Positions 1 to 6,608 of a DNA stretch of 6,643 bases are shown here, piece by piece. Origin of the DNA: Immundisolibacteraceae bacterium (GTDB lineage Bacteria; Pseudomonadota; Gammaproteobacteria; Immundisolibacterales; Immundisolibacteraceae); contig JAHRWJ010000247.1 of assembly GCA_019090185.1 (NCBI GenBank), forward strand, positions 1-6,643, read 5' to 3'. The position numbers and the translations under genes are program-made. How positions within the stretch are numbered: the stretch's first letter is position 1; every line of letters begins with the position of its first letter. The notes beneath the pieces were generated by a model. It was given only the letters and a program-made list of their open reading frames with translations. It was not told where the DNA came from and searched no databases.

Positions 1-1
1 A

Positions 2-604
2 CCAGACTGGTTGATATTTATCAGCGCTAATGCGGTAGAGCAGAGCTGGGCACACCTTAATTCAACACCCAACCTGATCCGGCAGGCACGCATTGCTGCT
101 GTGGGCAGCGCCACCGCCGCAGCGCTATCGAGTCGGGGCATCACTGTAGACGCGCTGCCCAGGGGTCAGTTTGATAGCGACGGGTTATTAGCGTTGCCGC
201 CGTTCCAGCCGCCATTAACCACCAAAATATTGATTATTCGGGGGCAGGGGGGCCGACCCTACCTGGGTGATCAATTAACGCTTCGGGGCGCCCAGGTTGA
301 ATATGCAGAGTGCTACCAGCGCCTGCTGCCCAACAGCGGGAGCGGTCAACTAACCGCCTGGCTCTTAAATGGCAACATCGACCTGATAACCATTACCAGT
401 CGAGCCACATTACGAAATTTGTTCAAACTGTGCCCGGTCGAACACCACCACCTATTAAAAAGGTTAAGCTATGCGCTACTGAGCCCGGCTATTGAATCTG
501 AGGCCCAGAAATTGGGCATAAACGGTCAGGTTCTAATCGCAGATCAAGCCACAGATGAAGGCCTTTGCAATACCATTGAACGTTTTATAGCTGACACCGA
601 TTGA
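2..604 (+). CDS. hemD: Uroporphyrinogen-III synthase HemD, 5'-truncated by the window edge
   Basis: This cytoplasmic enzyme of the HemD family (EC 4.2.1.75) closes hydroxymethylbilane, inverting ring D, to give uroporphyrinogen III in haem, sirohaem and cobalamin synthesis. The frame is open from base 2 and no start is visible. The first residues (DWLIFISANAV) match the conserved stretch about 50-60 residues into family members, so roughly the first quarter of the gene lies outside the window. The best signature is the segment at about 224-325: an ILIIRG strand, a glycine-rich RGQGGR turn (239-256), then GDQLTLRGAQV and ECYQR, closely like E. coli HemD. A TSR segment near 400 fits the 'TS' loop of the second domain. 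The TTG at 11 is an internal codon, not the start. hemD usually follows hemC and often precedes hemX; here no hemX follows. Family assignment is confident. Confidence 0.9.
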   Translation, partial: PDWLIFISANAVEQSWAHLNSTPNLIRQARIAAVGSATAAALSSRGITVDALPRGQFDSDGLLALPPFQPPLTTKILIIRGQGGRPYLGDQLTLRGAQVEYAECYQRLLPNSGSGQLTAWLLNGNIDLITITSRATLRNLFKLCPVEHHHLLKRLSYALLSPAIESEAQKLGINGQVLIADQATDEGLCNTIERFIADTD

Positions 605-660
605 AGTCAACCCGGCCTCTTCCAGCTCAAATTTTTCGACCGGTCACTAACGAAAATCCA

Positions 661-672
661 TAGTGATATAAC
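661..672 (+). promoter_or_regulatory. Possible extended -10 promoter for the thioredoxin-fold gene
   Basis: TGATATAAC at 664-672 fits an extended -10 element (TG, one base, then TATAAC, five of six consensus positions). There is no good -35 hexamer 16-18 bases upstream, which is tolerated by extended -10 promoters. Transcription would begin near 679, leaving a leader of only about 13 bases without a Shine-Dalgarno sequence. A 6-bp inverted repeat (TCACTA 644-649, TAGTGA 661-666) overlaps the element. This is inference from motif matching only. Confidence 0.3.
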
Positions 673-692
673 CAACAACTACTCTAAATCCA

Positions 693-1247
693 ATGGCTGC
701 AACCGAAACACCTCTCTGTAATTTCGATACCCCCGCCGTCGACTTTAACCTACCCGGTATCGATGGTCGTCACTGGTCATTAGAGCAGTGCCGGGGTGAA
801 AATGGCACGCTGGTGATGTTCATCTGCAACCACTGCCCTTACGTTATCGCCGTCATCGAACGGATCGTTTCAGATTGCAACTTGCTAGCCGCTGAAGGTA
901 TCAAGGCCGTCGCGATTATGTCCAACGATAGCGACCAATACCCGGCAGATAGCTTTGAGAAAATGGTCGAATTTGGTAGTCGTCATCAATTCACATTCCC
1001 CTATTTACTCGATGCGGATCAGCAGATAGCCAGGCGCTATGGGGCGGTCTGTACGCCGGACTTTTTTGGTTTCAACCAGGACTTAAATCTTCAATATCGC
1101 GGCCGGCTCGACGCTAGCAGAAAAACTGCTCTAGCCGATACCCGTCGCGATCTACTGCTTGCCATGACCACCATTGGCAACACCGGCAATGGCCCGGTTG
1201 AACAAATTGCCAGCATCGGCTGTTCAATCAAATGGCGTGACCAATAA
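693..1247 (+). CDS. Thioredoxin-fold / AhpC-TSA-like redox protein (PRX-like1, NHCPYV type)
   Basis: The 184-residue protein has no signal peptide or membrane segment, so it is probably cytoplasmic. Residues 12-34 (TPAVDFNLPGIDG) are the typical N-terminal strand and loop of AhpC/TSA redoxins. The active-site segment MFICNHCPYV at 42-51 carries a CxxC pair, Cys45 and Cys48. A later VCTPDFF segment supplies the cis-proline loop expected of a thioredoxin fold. The C-terminal IGCSIKW is, as I recall, conserved in this subfamily. Members are widespread and usually annotated 'thioredoxin family protein'; the physiological substrate is not established, so thiol peroxidase or disulfide reductase activity is only inferred. 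The ATG at 693 is chosen because an in-frame TAA lies a few codons after the only upstream GTG (663) and the N-terminus matches family length. No clear Shine-Dalgarno precedes it. nudJ follows after 21 bases. Confidence 0.85.
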   Translation: MAATETPLCNFDTPAVDFNLPGIDGRHWSLEQCRGENGTLVMFICNHCPYVIAVIERIVSDCNLLAAEGIKAVAIMSNDSDQYPADSFEKMVEFGSRHQFTFPYLLDADQQIARRYGAVCTPDFFGFNQDLNLQYRGRLDASRKTALADTRRDLLLAMTTIGNTGNGPVEQIASIGCSIKWRDQ

Positions 1248-1268
1248 CTGGACTTAAACACTGAATTT

Positions 1269-1739
1269 ATGATGAGTGATCAAATCTGGAAGCCCCACGT
1301 CACCGTAGCTGCCATCGCCAAACGTAATGACCGCTACCTGATGGTAGAGGAGTACAACAGCCTCGGTGAAACCGTCGTCAACCAACCTGCGGGCCACCTG
1401 GAAGCAGACGAAACCCTCGTCGAAGCTTGCATACGTGAAACCATGGAAGAGACCGGCTGGCAGTACAGACCCACGGCACTGATTGGGCTCTATCGCTGGA
1501 TTAGCCCTCGGGATGGCGAAACCTTTTTACGCTACTGCTTTGCCGGTGAGTTAGGAGAGCAGATCAGCGAAACGCCCCCGGATAGCGACATTATTCGCAG
1601 CCGCTGGCTCAATCGAGCAGAGCTGGAACAAACACCCTTGCGTAGCGTGTTGGTACTCGCCTGTATCGATGACTTTGTTGGCGGCCAACACTATCCGCTG
1701 GCGCTACTCAAAGATGTAATGGAACCTTCGATTGCCTGA
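1269..1739 (+). CDS. nudJ: Nudix hydrolase NudJ (nucleotide / HMP-PP phosphatase)
   Basis: A 156-residue cytoplasmic Nudix hydrolase. Residues 42-64 form a complete Nudix box (G42, E48, R56-E57, E60-E61, G63), so metal binding and catalysis should be intact. The flanking KPHVTVAAIA start (8-17), NQPAGHLEADETLVEA core (38-53) and late LRSVLV and HYPLALL segments align closely with E. coli NudJ (153 residues), which is known to remove phosphate from nucleoside tri- and diphosphates and from thiamine precursors such as HMP-PP. The gene begins with two consecutive ATG codons (1269, 1272); either could be used, and the ribosome-binding site is weak. It overlaps mnmA by 8 bases, the same neighbour as in E. 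coli, which supports both the name and co-transcription. Confidence 0.93.
   Translation: MMSDQIWKPHVTVAAIAKRNDRYLMVEEYNSLGETVVNQPAGHLEADETLVEACIRETMEETGWQYRPTALIGLYRWISPRDGETFLRYCFAGELGEQISETPPDSDIIRSRWLNRAELEQTPLRSVLVLACIDDFVGGQHYPLALLKDVMEPSIA
1721..1734 (+). promoter_or_regulatory. Ribosome binding site and TTG start that fix the mnmA N-terminus
   Basis: GGAA at 1721-1724 lies 7 bases before the TTG at 1732-1734. In the mnmA frame a TAA at 1717-1719 blocks any earlier start, and no ATG, GTG or TTG occurs between 1735 and the SGGVDS loop. An ATG at 1739 is in another frame. The Shine-Dalgarno-like site lies inside nudJ, so mnmA translation is probably coupled to termination of nudJ. Confidence 0.7.
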
Positions 1740-2841
1740 TGCCAATAAGCGGCTAAAGATCATCGTCGGCATTTCCGGCGGGGTCGATTCTGCGGTTGCA
1801 GCCCTACTACTTAAACAGCAGGGCCACCAGGTCACCGGCCTGTTCATGAAAAACTGGGAAGGTGACGACGACGACCAGTACTGCAGCGCCGCCGAAGACC
1901 TTGCCGACGCCGAAGCGGTCTGCCAGAAACTCGACATCCCACTTGAAACCGCCAATTTTGCCGGCGAATACTGGCGCGATGTGTTCAGCCATTTTCTCGA
2001 TGAGCACCTCGCTGGGCGCACTCCAAATCCCGATATTCTCTGTAATCGGGAAATCAAATTTAAGGCTTTTTTGCAGCTTGCCGAGCAGCTCGGTGCAGAC
2101 TGCATAGCCACCGGACATTACGCTGGCATTCGCCAACAGGGCTCACTATTTCAATTGTCGATGGCCAGCGACCACAACAAAGACCAAACCTATTTTCTGT
2201 ACATGCTTGACCAGCAGCAACTCAGCAAAGCAATGATGCCCTTATGCGGGCTGGAGAAACCCGCGATCCGTCAACTTGCCGCTGATCACGGCCTGCCAGT
2301 TGCTGACAAAAAAGACAGCACTGGCATCTGCTTTATCGGCGAACGTCCGTTCAAAGCCTTTTTACAGGAGTACCTGCCAGACCAGCCGGGGGATATTGTT
2401 GATACCGACGGCACGTGCATCGGCCGCCATAGCGGCCTGATGTACTACACCATTGGTCAACGTCAGGGTCTGGGGATTGGCGGCAGTAAAAACCATAGCG
2501 AAGCGCCCTGGTTTGTGGCCGACAAACAGATCAGCAGTAATCGCTTGCTGGTCGTGCAGGGTAACGACCATCCGCTGCTTTATGATGACCGTTTGGTCGG
2601 CATCGATAGCCATTGGATTGCTGGCGAACCGCCGGCGCAACAATTCAACTGCCTGGCCAGAAACCGGCACCGGCAGCCGTTACAGGCTTGTCAGGTAACC
2701 CTGTCCAAAGATCAACAAGTTGAGGTCCTGTTTGAAACTCCACAGCGGGCATTAACCCCTGGCCAGTCGGTGGTATTTTATCTGGACGATATCTGCCTGG
2801 GCGGGGCGATTATTGACCAGGTCGGCCAGCCGATCCATTAA
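1732..2841 (+). CDS. mnmA: tRNA-specific 2-thiouridylase MnmA
   Basis: MnmA (TrmU) activates U34 of tRNA-Lys, -Glu and -Gln with ATP and inserts sulfur passed from IscS through the Tus relay, giving the 2-thio group of mnm5s2U. The protein has 369 residues, against 368 in E. coli. The ATP-pyrophosphatase loop GISGGVDS is at 13-20. The two catalytic cysteines are present: Cys104 in NPDILCNREIKF and Cys200 in DSTGICFIGER, matching E. coli Cys102 and Cys199. Other family signatures are FMKNWEGDD (38-46), ATGHYAG (126-132), KDQTYFLY (150-157) and YTIGQRQGLGIGG in the central domain, followed by a C-terminal beta-barrel. The start is TTG, read through an 8-base overlap with nudJ. hflD, the usual next gene in E. 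coli, is not here. The gene looks fully functional. Confidence 0.97.
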   Translation: MPDANKRLKIIVGISGGVDSAVAALLLKQQGHQVTGLFMKNWEGDDDDQYCSAAEDLADAEAVCQKLDIPLETANFAGEYWRDVFSHFLDEHLAGRTPNPDILCNREIKFKAFLQLAEQLGADCIATGHYAGIRQQGSLFQLSMASDHNKDQTYFLYMLDQQQLSKAMMPLCGLEKPAIRQLAADHGLPVADKKDSTGICFIGERPFKAFLQEYLPDQPGDIVDTDGTCIGRHSGLMYYTIGQRQGLGIGGSKNHSEAPWFVADKQISSNRLLVVQGNDHPLLYDDRLVGIDSHWIAGEPPAQQFNCLARNRHRQPLQACQVTLSKDQQVEVLFETPQRALTPGQSVVFYLDDICLGGAIIDQVGQPIH

Positions 2842-2893
2842 TAGCGGGTCATCCTTGCTAAAATTGGCTTACCAAAATAACCTTGCGGGCAAA

Positions 2894-2929
2894 CAAAAAA
2901 GCCCCGCTGACCTGAGCGGTCAGCGGGGC
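2894..2929 (-). terminator. Strong intrinsic terminator for leftward transcription
   Basis: A perfect 12-bp GC-rich stem (GCCCCGCTGACC 2901-2912 pairing with 2918-2929) has a 5-base loop (2913-2917). On the - strand it is followed at once by a run of six T (complement of 2895-2900), the classic Rho-independent layout. It lies about 20 bases past the DUF3135 gene's stop codon. On the + strand the stem is followed by CAAAAAA, not a T-run, so it should not act as a canonical terminator for mnmA. Confidence 0.92.
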
Positions 2930-2950
2930 CAAAAAACCACCTAGAAATCG

Positions 2951-3328
2951 TTAAGGTTTTGCACCCGGAAACGCCAGCACCGTGGCCTTCTCAGGTTTTT
3001 CTGGCAACGGAGTCAACATGCTGCTGTCGCCCTGCAAAAAGGCATTTAGTGACTCAATCAAGCCACGGGGGCCAGTGACCGAATCCCACATCATGGTAGA
3101 CAACTTGTAAGTTGCATCCAAAGGTGAATGGGCGCTATCACGAACCAGGTCAGCTCGACACTGCATATGTCGCAAACGCTGCTGCAGGCGCTCTGGAGCA
3201 GCCAATATGTTAGCTTCAATTAGCGCACTACGGCGCCGCTCAAACTCCTCAGGATCTTGCGCCGACAAAGCGACAAACTCATCAAAATCAAAATCGCTTT
3301 CTAACGCGAAATCCTTCGAACCTTCCAT
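2951..3328 (-). CDS. DUF3135-family protein of unknown function
   Basis: The 125-residue soluble protein is rich in charged residues and has no signal peptide or membrane segment. I recognise the pattern FDEFVALSAQDPEEFERRRSAL (15-36), then QQRLRHMQCRADL (49-61) and LSTMMWDSV (76-84), as the DUF3135 family; this is from memory, not a search. The first two-thirds should be mainly helical. The tail (about 104-125) is proline-rich and probably disordered. No function is known to me and none is proposed. The ATG at 3328 has a good Shine-Dalgarno sequence, AGGTG, about 4-6 bases upstream. It lies 156 bases downstream of acnA on the same strand and ends at a strong terminator, so it may be partly co-transcribed with acnA or have its own promoter. 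Confidence 0.8.
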   Translation of the reverse strand: MEGSKDFALESDFDFDEFVALSAQDPEEFERRRSALIEANILAAPERLQQRLRHMQCRADLVRDSAHSPLDATYKLSTMMWDSVTGPRGLIESLNAFLQGDSSMLTPLPEKPEKATVLAFPGAKP

Positions 3329-3337
3329 AAAACACCT

Positions 3338-3367
3338 GCTATGTATATAAGATAATGCTTACATAGC
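3338..3367. repeat. 8-bp inverted repeat in the leader of the DUF3135 gene
   Basis: GCTATGTA (3338-3345) and TACATAGC (3360-3367) are perfect reverse complements separated by 14 AT-rich bases. The repeat sits immediately upstream of the Shine-Dalgarno sequence of the DUF3135 gene. It could be an operator over a promoter or a weak mRNA hairpin. -10-like AT-rich hexamers occur in the spacer, but no convincing -35/-10 pair can be fixed. Confidence 0.45.
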
Positions 3368-3426
3368 CTATACAAGCCATCCACTAAACGCAAGTGTTAT
3401 GGAAAAACGCAACATTCCGCTAAAGT

Positions 3427-3463
3427 TTCGAGATTGCTCGAACCGGGCCCTCAACAGGCCCGG
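3427..3463 (-). repeat. Two adjacent hairpins just after acnA
   Basis: Read leftward from acnA, the first hairpin has a 7-bp perfect GC stem (CCGGGCC 3443-3449 with 3457-3463, loop 3450-3456). The second follows with no gap: a 6-bp stem (TTCGAG 3427-3432 with CTCGAA 3437-3442, loop 3433-3436). They begin about 20 bases past the acnA stop. No T-run follows directly; the nearest is a five-T run about 20 bases further on. They may be a leaky terminator or a 3'-end mRNA stabiliser. Confidence 0.5.
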
Positions 3464-3484
3464 CCGGTATGTTCTGCTCGAATA

Positions 3485-6175
3485 TTAAGCCTTCATAAAA
3501 TCCCGCAATACGTAGTTCAAAATGCCGCCATGGCGGTAGTAATCCACCTCAATCGGGGTGTCGATACGGGCAAGCACTTTAATATCTCGACTCCCTTTCG
3601 CATCAGTAACCCGCAAGGTCAGATGATCACCGGGCTTAACCGTGTCGCCTAAATCAGGCACGTCAAACTGCTCGTGGCCCGAAAGGCCATGGGTTTCAGC
3701 ACTCTCACCGGGCAGGTACTGCAGCGGCAATACACCCATACCAATCAGGTTGCTACGGTGAATACGTTCATAACTTTGAGCAACCACCGCTTTAACACCC
3801 AGCAGGAAAGTGCCTTTAGCAGCCCAGTCACGGGATGAGCCTGCGCCATACATCTCGCCGGCAAGTAGGACCAACGGCGTACCATCAGCACGATATTTTT
3901 GCGCCGCATCATAAACCGATAATTCTTCTCCGGTTGGCAGATACTGAGTCCAGCCACCTTCGCGCGGCGCCACCAGGTCATTCTTTAAACGGATGTTGCC
4001 AAAGGTACCCCGCGCCATTACCCGATCATTGCCACGTCGAGAGCCAAAACTGTTCCAGTCGGCTTTTTCGACACCATTTTCCAGCAGGTAGGCAGCAGCA
4101 GGCCCATCAGCGGGAATAACACCGGCCGGACTGATATGGTCGGTGGTGACAAAATCACCCAGTTTCAATAGCGCCCGAGCGCCACTGATCGGCCCAATGG
4201 GTTTGGCGCTTTCTGGGAAATCAACAAAGAAAGGCGGCTCCTGAATGTAGGTTGAATCACCCTTCCAGTCATAGACCGCTGCCGAGTCATCGGCTTCAAT
4301 AGCGTTCCAGTCGGCATTACTGGTGGCCACATCTTTATATCCAGCCGCATAAAGTGCCGGATCGTTCGCCAGCTGCATTGCTTCGGCAACGTCAGTGGTA
4401 GAAGGCCAGATATCCTTAAAAAACACCGGCTGACCATCGCTACCGTTACCAATCGGCTGGGTTTCAAAATCGATATTAACGTTACCGGCCAGCGCATAGG
4501 CCACCACCAGAGGCGGCGATGCCAGGTAGTTAGCCTTGGTATGCGGACTTACCCGACCTTCGAAGTTGCGGTTACCACTGAGCACCGCACTGACGACTAA
4601 TTCCTGATCATTAATTACATCGACAATCGCCGTATCCAGCGGACCGGAATTACCGATACAGGTGGTGCAGCCATAGCCCACGGTTTGGAAACCAATTGAA
4701 TTTAATGGCTCCTGCAAACCGGCTTTCTCCAGATAACCCGTCACCACCCGAGAACCGGGAGCCAGACTGGTTTTAACCGTTGATGGTACAGACAGCCCTT
4801 TTTCGACCGCTTTTTTCGCCACTAACCCAGCCGCGACCATCACCCCTGGATTGGAAGTGTTGGTACAGCTGGTGATTGCGGCAATCACCAAAGAGCCATG
4901 CTCCAGGCGTGCGCCATCAAAACCGGCAACTTCGCCGCCTGCAGCTGCATTGGCGGCACCAAAGCCCTCATCGGCCACCGGCTGCTGAAGAGTTTGATTG
5001 AACTGGCTGGCCATATCCGTCAGCGCAACCCGGTCATGGGGGCGACGCGGCCCGGCCAGGCTTGGTACTACCGTGCTCATGTCCAGCTCTAATACATCGG
5101 TAAATTCCGGATCAGGACTCTCTGCGGTGCGGAACATACCCTGAGCACGATAATAATCTTCGACTAACTGAATCTGTGACTCTGAACGCCCAGTAATCCG
5201 TAAATAATTAAGGGTTTCCTGATCAACTGGAAAGAAGCCCATGGTGGCACCGTATTCGGGCCCCATGTTGGCGATGGTGCCGCGATCTGACAATGGCAAT
5301 GAGTCGAGGCCTTCACCAAAAAATTCAACGAACTTACCGACCACACCATATTTTCGTAACTGCTGAACAATGGTCAGGGTCAGGTCGGTTGCGGTGACGC
5401 CATCGCGCATTTTGCCGGTAAGGCGAAAGCCGACCACTTCAGGCATGGGGATATAAATCGGCTGACCGAGCATACACGCCTCGGCTTCGATGCCGCCTAC
5501 GCCCCAACCAACCACACCAAGACCATTGATCATGGTGGTGTGGGAGTCGGTGCCAACCAGGGAATCAGGATAAGCAACCGAGCCGTTCTGCTGTTTAACC
5601 AGCACGCTCTTTGCCAGGTGTTCAATATTGACCTGATGAACGATGCCGACTGATGGTGGCGTAATGTTCAGGGTTTCATAGGCGCCCTGACCCCAACGTA
5701 AAAACTCATAGCGCTCTTTGTTACGGACAAATTCCAGGTCGCTGTTCTGCTGCAAAGCGCTGGCACTACCGGCTTTATCTACCTGCACCGAATGATCAAT
5801 AACCAGGTCTACTGGTACCAGTGGCTCGATCCTGCTGGGATCCTTGCCAGCCCGTTTCATGGCACTACGCAGCGCAGCCAGATCTACCACGCAGGGAACA
5901 CCGGTGAAATCCTGCAACACCACCCGACCGGGGATGAATGGCACTTCACCGTTATTACCCGGCTTACCCCAGTTCATCAGCGCATCGATATGGCCATCTT
6001 CCACCGCTGCATGATCTTGATTACGCAGCACCGACTCCAGCAGTACACGAATCGACAAAGGCAACCTAGACACGTCTGCCATGCCGTTTTCAGCCAGACC
6101 AGGCAAACTATAATAATCAACGCTCTGATCGCCAGACTGCAGCGATTTGCGAGTAAAGGAAAACTTTGAACTCAT
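3485..6175 (-). CDS. acnA: Aconitate hydratase A (aconitase, [4Fe-4S])
   Basis: This 896-residue cytoplasmic enzyme interconverts citrate and isocitrate in the TCA and glyoxylate cycles (EC 4.2.1.3). Length and motifs match AcnA/IRP1-type aconitases (E. coli AcnA, 891) rather than AcnB. The three cluster-binding cysteines are present: Cys437 in [10 protein letters not shown], and Cys503 and Cys506 in [12 protein letters not shown], corresponding to E. coli 435, 501 and 504. Other signatures are [10 protein letters not shown] (43-52), GTDSHTT (208-214), SGNRNFEGR, and GAGSSRDWA with Arg782 in the C-terminal swivel domain. The aconitase domain spans roughly 60-565 and the swivel domain roughly 680-830. 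The ATG at 6175 has GGAG (complement of 6184-6187) 8 bases upstream, which fixes the start. The related AcnD (2-methylcitrate dehydratase) is a less likely alternative; no prp genes are nearby. The frame is intact throughout. Confidence 0.95.
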   Translation of the reverse strand: MSSKFSFTRKSLQSGDQSVDYYSLPGLAENGMADVSRLPLSIRVLLESVLRNQDHAAVEDGHIDALMNWGKPGNNGEVPFIPGRVVLQDFTGVPCVVDLAALRSAMKRAGKDPSRIEPLVPVDLVIDHSVQVDKAGSASALQQNSDLEFVRNKERYEFLRWGQGAYETLNITPPSVGIVHQVNIEHLAKSVLVKQQNGSVAYPDSLVGTDSHTTMINGLGVVGWGVGGIEAEACMLGQPIYIPMPEVVGFRLTGKMRDGVTATDLTLTIVQQLRKYGVVGKFVEFFGEGLDSLPLSDRGTIANMGPEYGATMGFFPVDQETLNYLRITGRSESQIQLVEDYYRAQGMFRTAESPDPEFTDVLELDMSTVVPSLAGPRRPHDRVALTDMASQFNQTLQQPVADEGFGAANAAAGGEVAGFDGARLEHGSLVIAAITSCTNTSNPGVMVAAGLVAKKAVEKGLSVPSTVKTSLAPGSRVVTGYLEKAGLQEPLNSIGFQTVGYGCTTCIGNSGPLDTAIVDVINDQELVVSAVLSGNRNFEGRVSPHTKANYLASPPLVVAYALAGNVNIDFETQPIGNGSDGQPVFFKDIWPSTTDVAEAMQLANDPALYAAGYKDVATSNADWNAIEADDSAAVYDWKGDSTYIQEPPFFVDFPESAKPIGPISGARALLKLGDFVTTDHISPAGVIPADGPAAAYLLENGVEKADWNSFGSRRGNDRVMARGTFGNIRLKNDLVAPREGGWTQYLPTGEELSVYDAAQKYRADGTPLVLLAGEMYGAGSSRDWAAKGTFLLGVKAVVAQSYERIHRSNLIGMGVLPLQYLPGESAETHGLSGHEQFDVPDLGDTVKPGDHLTLRVTDAKGSRDIKVLARIDTPIEVDYYRHGGILNYVLRDFMKA

Positions 6176-6252
6176 ACCAACATCTCCATACGAAATTTGT
6201 TACCTGGAACTTCTGAATCGAAACTTATCGGAAAGCTAATTCGGTGCAATCA

Positions 6253-6262
6253 CTGTGCACAG
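6253..6262. repeat. Perfect 10-bp palindrome CTGTGCACAG in the acnA leader
   Basis: The palindrome is centred between 6257 and 6258, about 80 bases upstream of the acnA start codon. It does not extend symmetrically, and it does not match a regulator site I can name. It could occur by chance in a region of this length. Confidence 0.3.
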
Positions 6263-6308
6263 ATCTGCTCTCAACAGGCGCAACGTTTCAGAGCTTGTTT
6301 TAATTGAC

Positions 6309-6334
6309 GATTGGTCACCTCGCTGCAACCAATC
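6309..6334. promoter_or_regulatory. 7-bp dyad at the predicted acnA transcription start (possible operator)
   Basis: GATTGGT (6309-6315) and ACCAATC (6328-6334) are perfect reverse complements with a 12-base spacer. The dyad begins just downstream of the predicted leftward -10 element (6338-6343) and covers the expected start site near 6331. It could be a repressor operator, or form a hairpin at the very 5' end of the acnA transcript. The repeat is seen directly; the role is inferred. Confidence 0.4.
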
Positions 6335-6337
6335 TAG

Positions 6338-6366
6338 ACGATATTTAATGGTAGGAACCGTGCCAA
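6338..6366 (-). promoter_or_regulatory. Candidate sigma-70 promoter for acnA
   Basis: On the - strand, TTGGCA (complement of 6361-6366; five of six -35 positions) is followed after exactly 17 bases by TATCGT (complement of 6338-6343; four of six -10 positions). Transcription would start near 6331 and give a leader of about 155 bases. It is the best-matching pair I found by eye upstream of acnA; other weaker hexamers exist closer to the gene. Confidence 0.45.
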
Positions 6367-6484
6367 CGATTCCTGCTTTCACACAGGATGTCGGCATAAA
6401 CTGGGAACTATTCAGGGCAGACCAGTCGGTAATGATTCTGGTTACTCTGCATCAACCCGTTCAGGGCCAACATTGACGACCACC

Positions 6485-6515
6485 ACTAGCGCCTTGTTTA
6501 ACGCCTTACGCTAGT
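6485..6515. repeat. 7-bp dyad enclosing a direct repeat, purB side of the intergenic region
   Basis: ACTAGCG (6485-6491) and CGCTAGT (6509-6515) are perfect reverse complements 17 bases apart. Within this span CGCCTT occurs twice, at 6490-6495 and 6502-6507, offset by 12 bases. It lies about 95-125 bases upstream of the purB start and just upstream of a possible -10 (TAGAAT, 6539-6544). It does not resemble a PurR box. An operator role is possible but unproven. Confidence 0.35.
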
Positions 6516-6538
6516 ACGGATCTGGCCGTCAAAAAGGG

Positions 6539-6544
6539 TAGAAT
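6539..6544 (+). promoter_or_regulatory. Possible -10 element for purB
   Basis: TAGAAT at 6539-6544 matches five of six -10 positions and lies in an AT-rich patch 65 bases upstream of the purB start. No acceptable -35 hexamer was found at 16-18 bases, so this is a weak call. Confidence 0.25.
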
Positions 6545-6608
6545 TATAGCATTGAAGGCAACACCGACGCCGCCACTCCCCAACCCGAATTTTGAGATAA
6601 CCGATCGC

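Larger units (their letters stand above)
6176..6608. other. 433-base divergent intergenic region between acnA and purB
   Basis: No convincing gene is seen here on either strand. It must carry the promoters for leftward acnA and rightward purB. Visible structure includes the acnA Shine-Dalgarno sequence, a perfect 10-bp palindrome CTGTGCACAG (6253-6262), a 7-bp dyad at 6309-6334, a candidate acnA promoter at 6338-6366, small overlapping repeats AGGAA/TTCCTG/CAGGA (6353-6388), and a 7-bp dyad at 6485-6515. No recognisable hflD remnant was noticed, although this is where hflD would lie in E. coli-type gene order. Confidence 0.7.

Noticed and set aside
11..13. TTG at 11 as the true start of hemD
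   Set aside because: The frame stays open to the window edge and the preceding codons (PDW) continue the conserved HemD sequence, so the gene is cut by the window.
1704..2111. A 135-codon - strand open frame antisense to nudJ/mnmA
   Set aside because: Low-complexity Ser/Ala-rich translation typical of a shadow frame; mnmA has complete catalytic motifs on the other strand.
3434..3652. A + strand open frame across the acnA 3' end
   Set aside because: Most of it is antisense to conserved acnA sequence, and its start lies in the hairpin region.
5792..6169. A 125-codon + strand open frame antisense to the acnA 5' region
   Set aside because: It lies wholly within the intact, motif-complete acnA gene and its translation resembles no known family.
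6255..6476. A 73-codon + strand open frame starting with GTG between acnA and purB
   Set aside because: No ribosome binding site, no recognisable family, and it overlaps several promoter-like and dyad elements. It is probably chance.
6176..6608. Possible decayed hflD remnant between acnA and purB
   Set aside because: No frame on either strand resembles HflD, and the stretch is less than about two-thirds of a full hflD gene.
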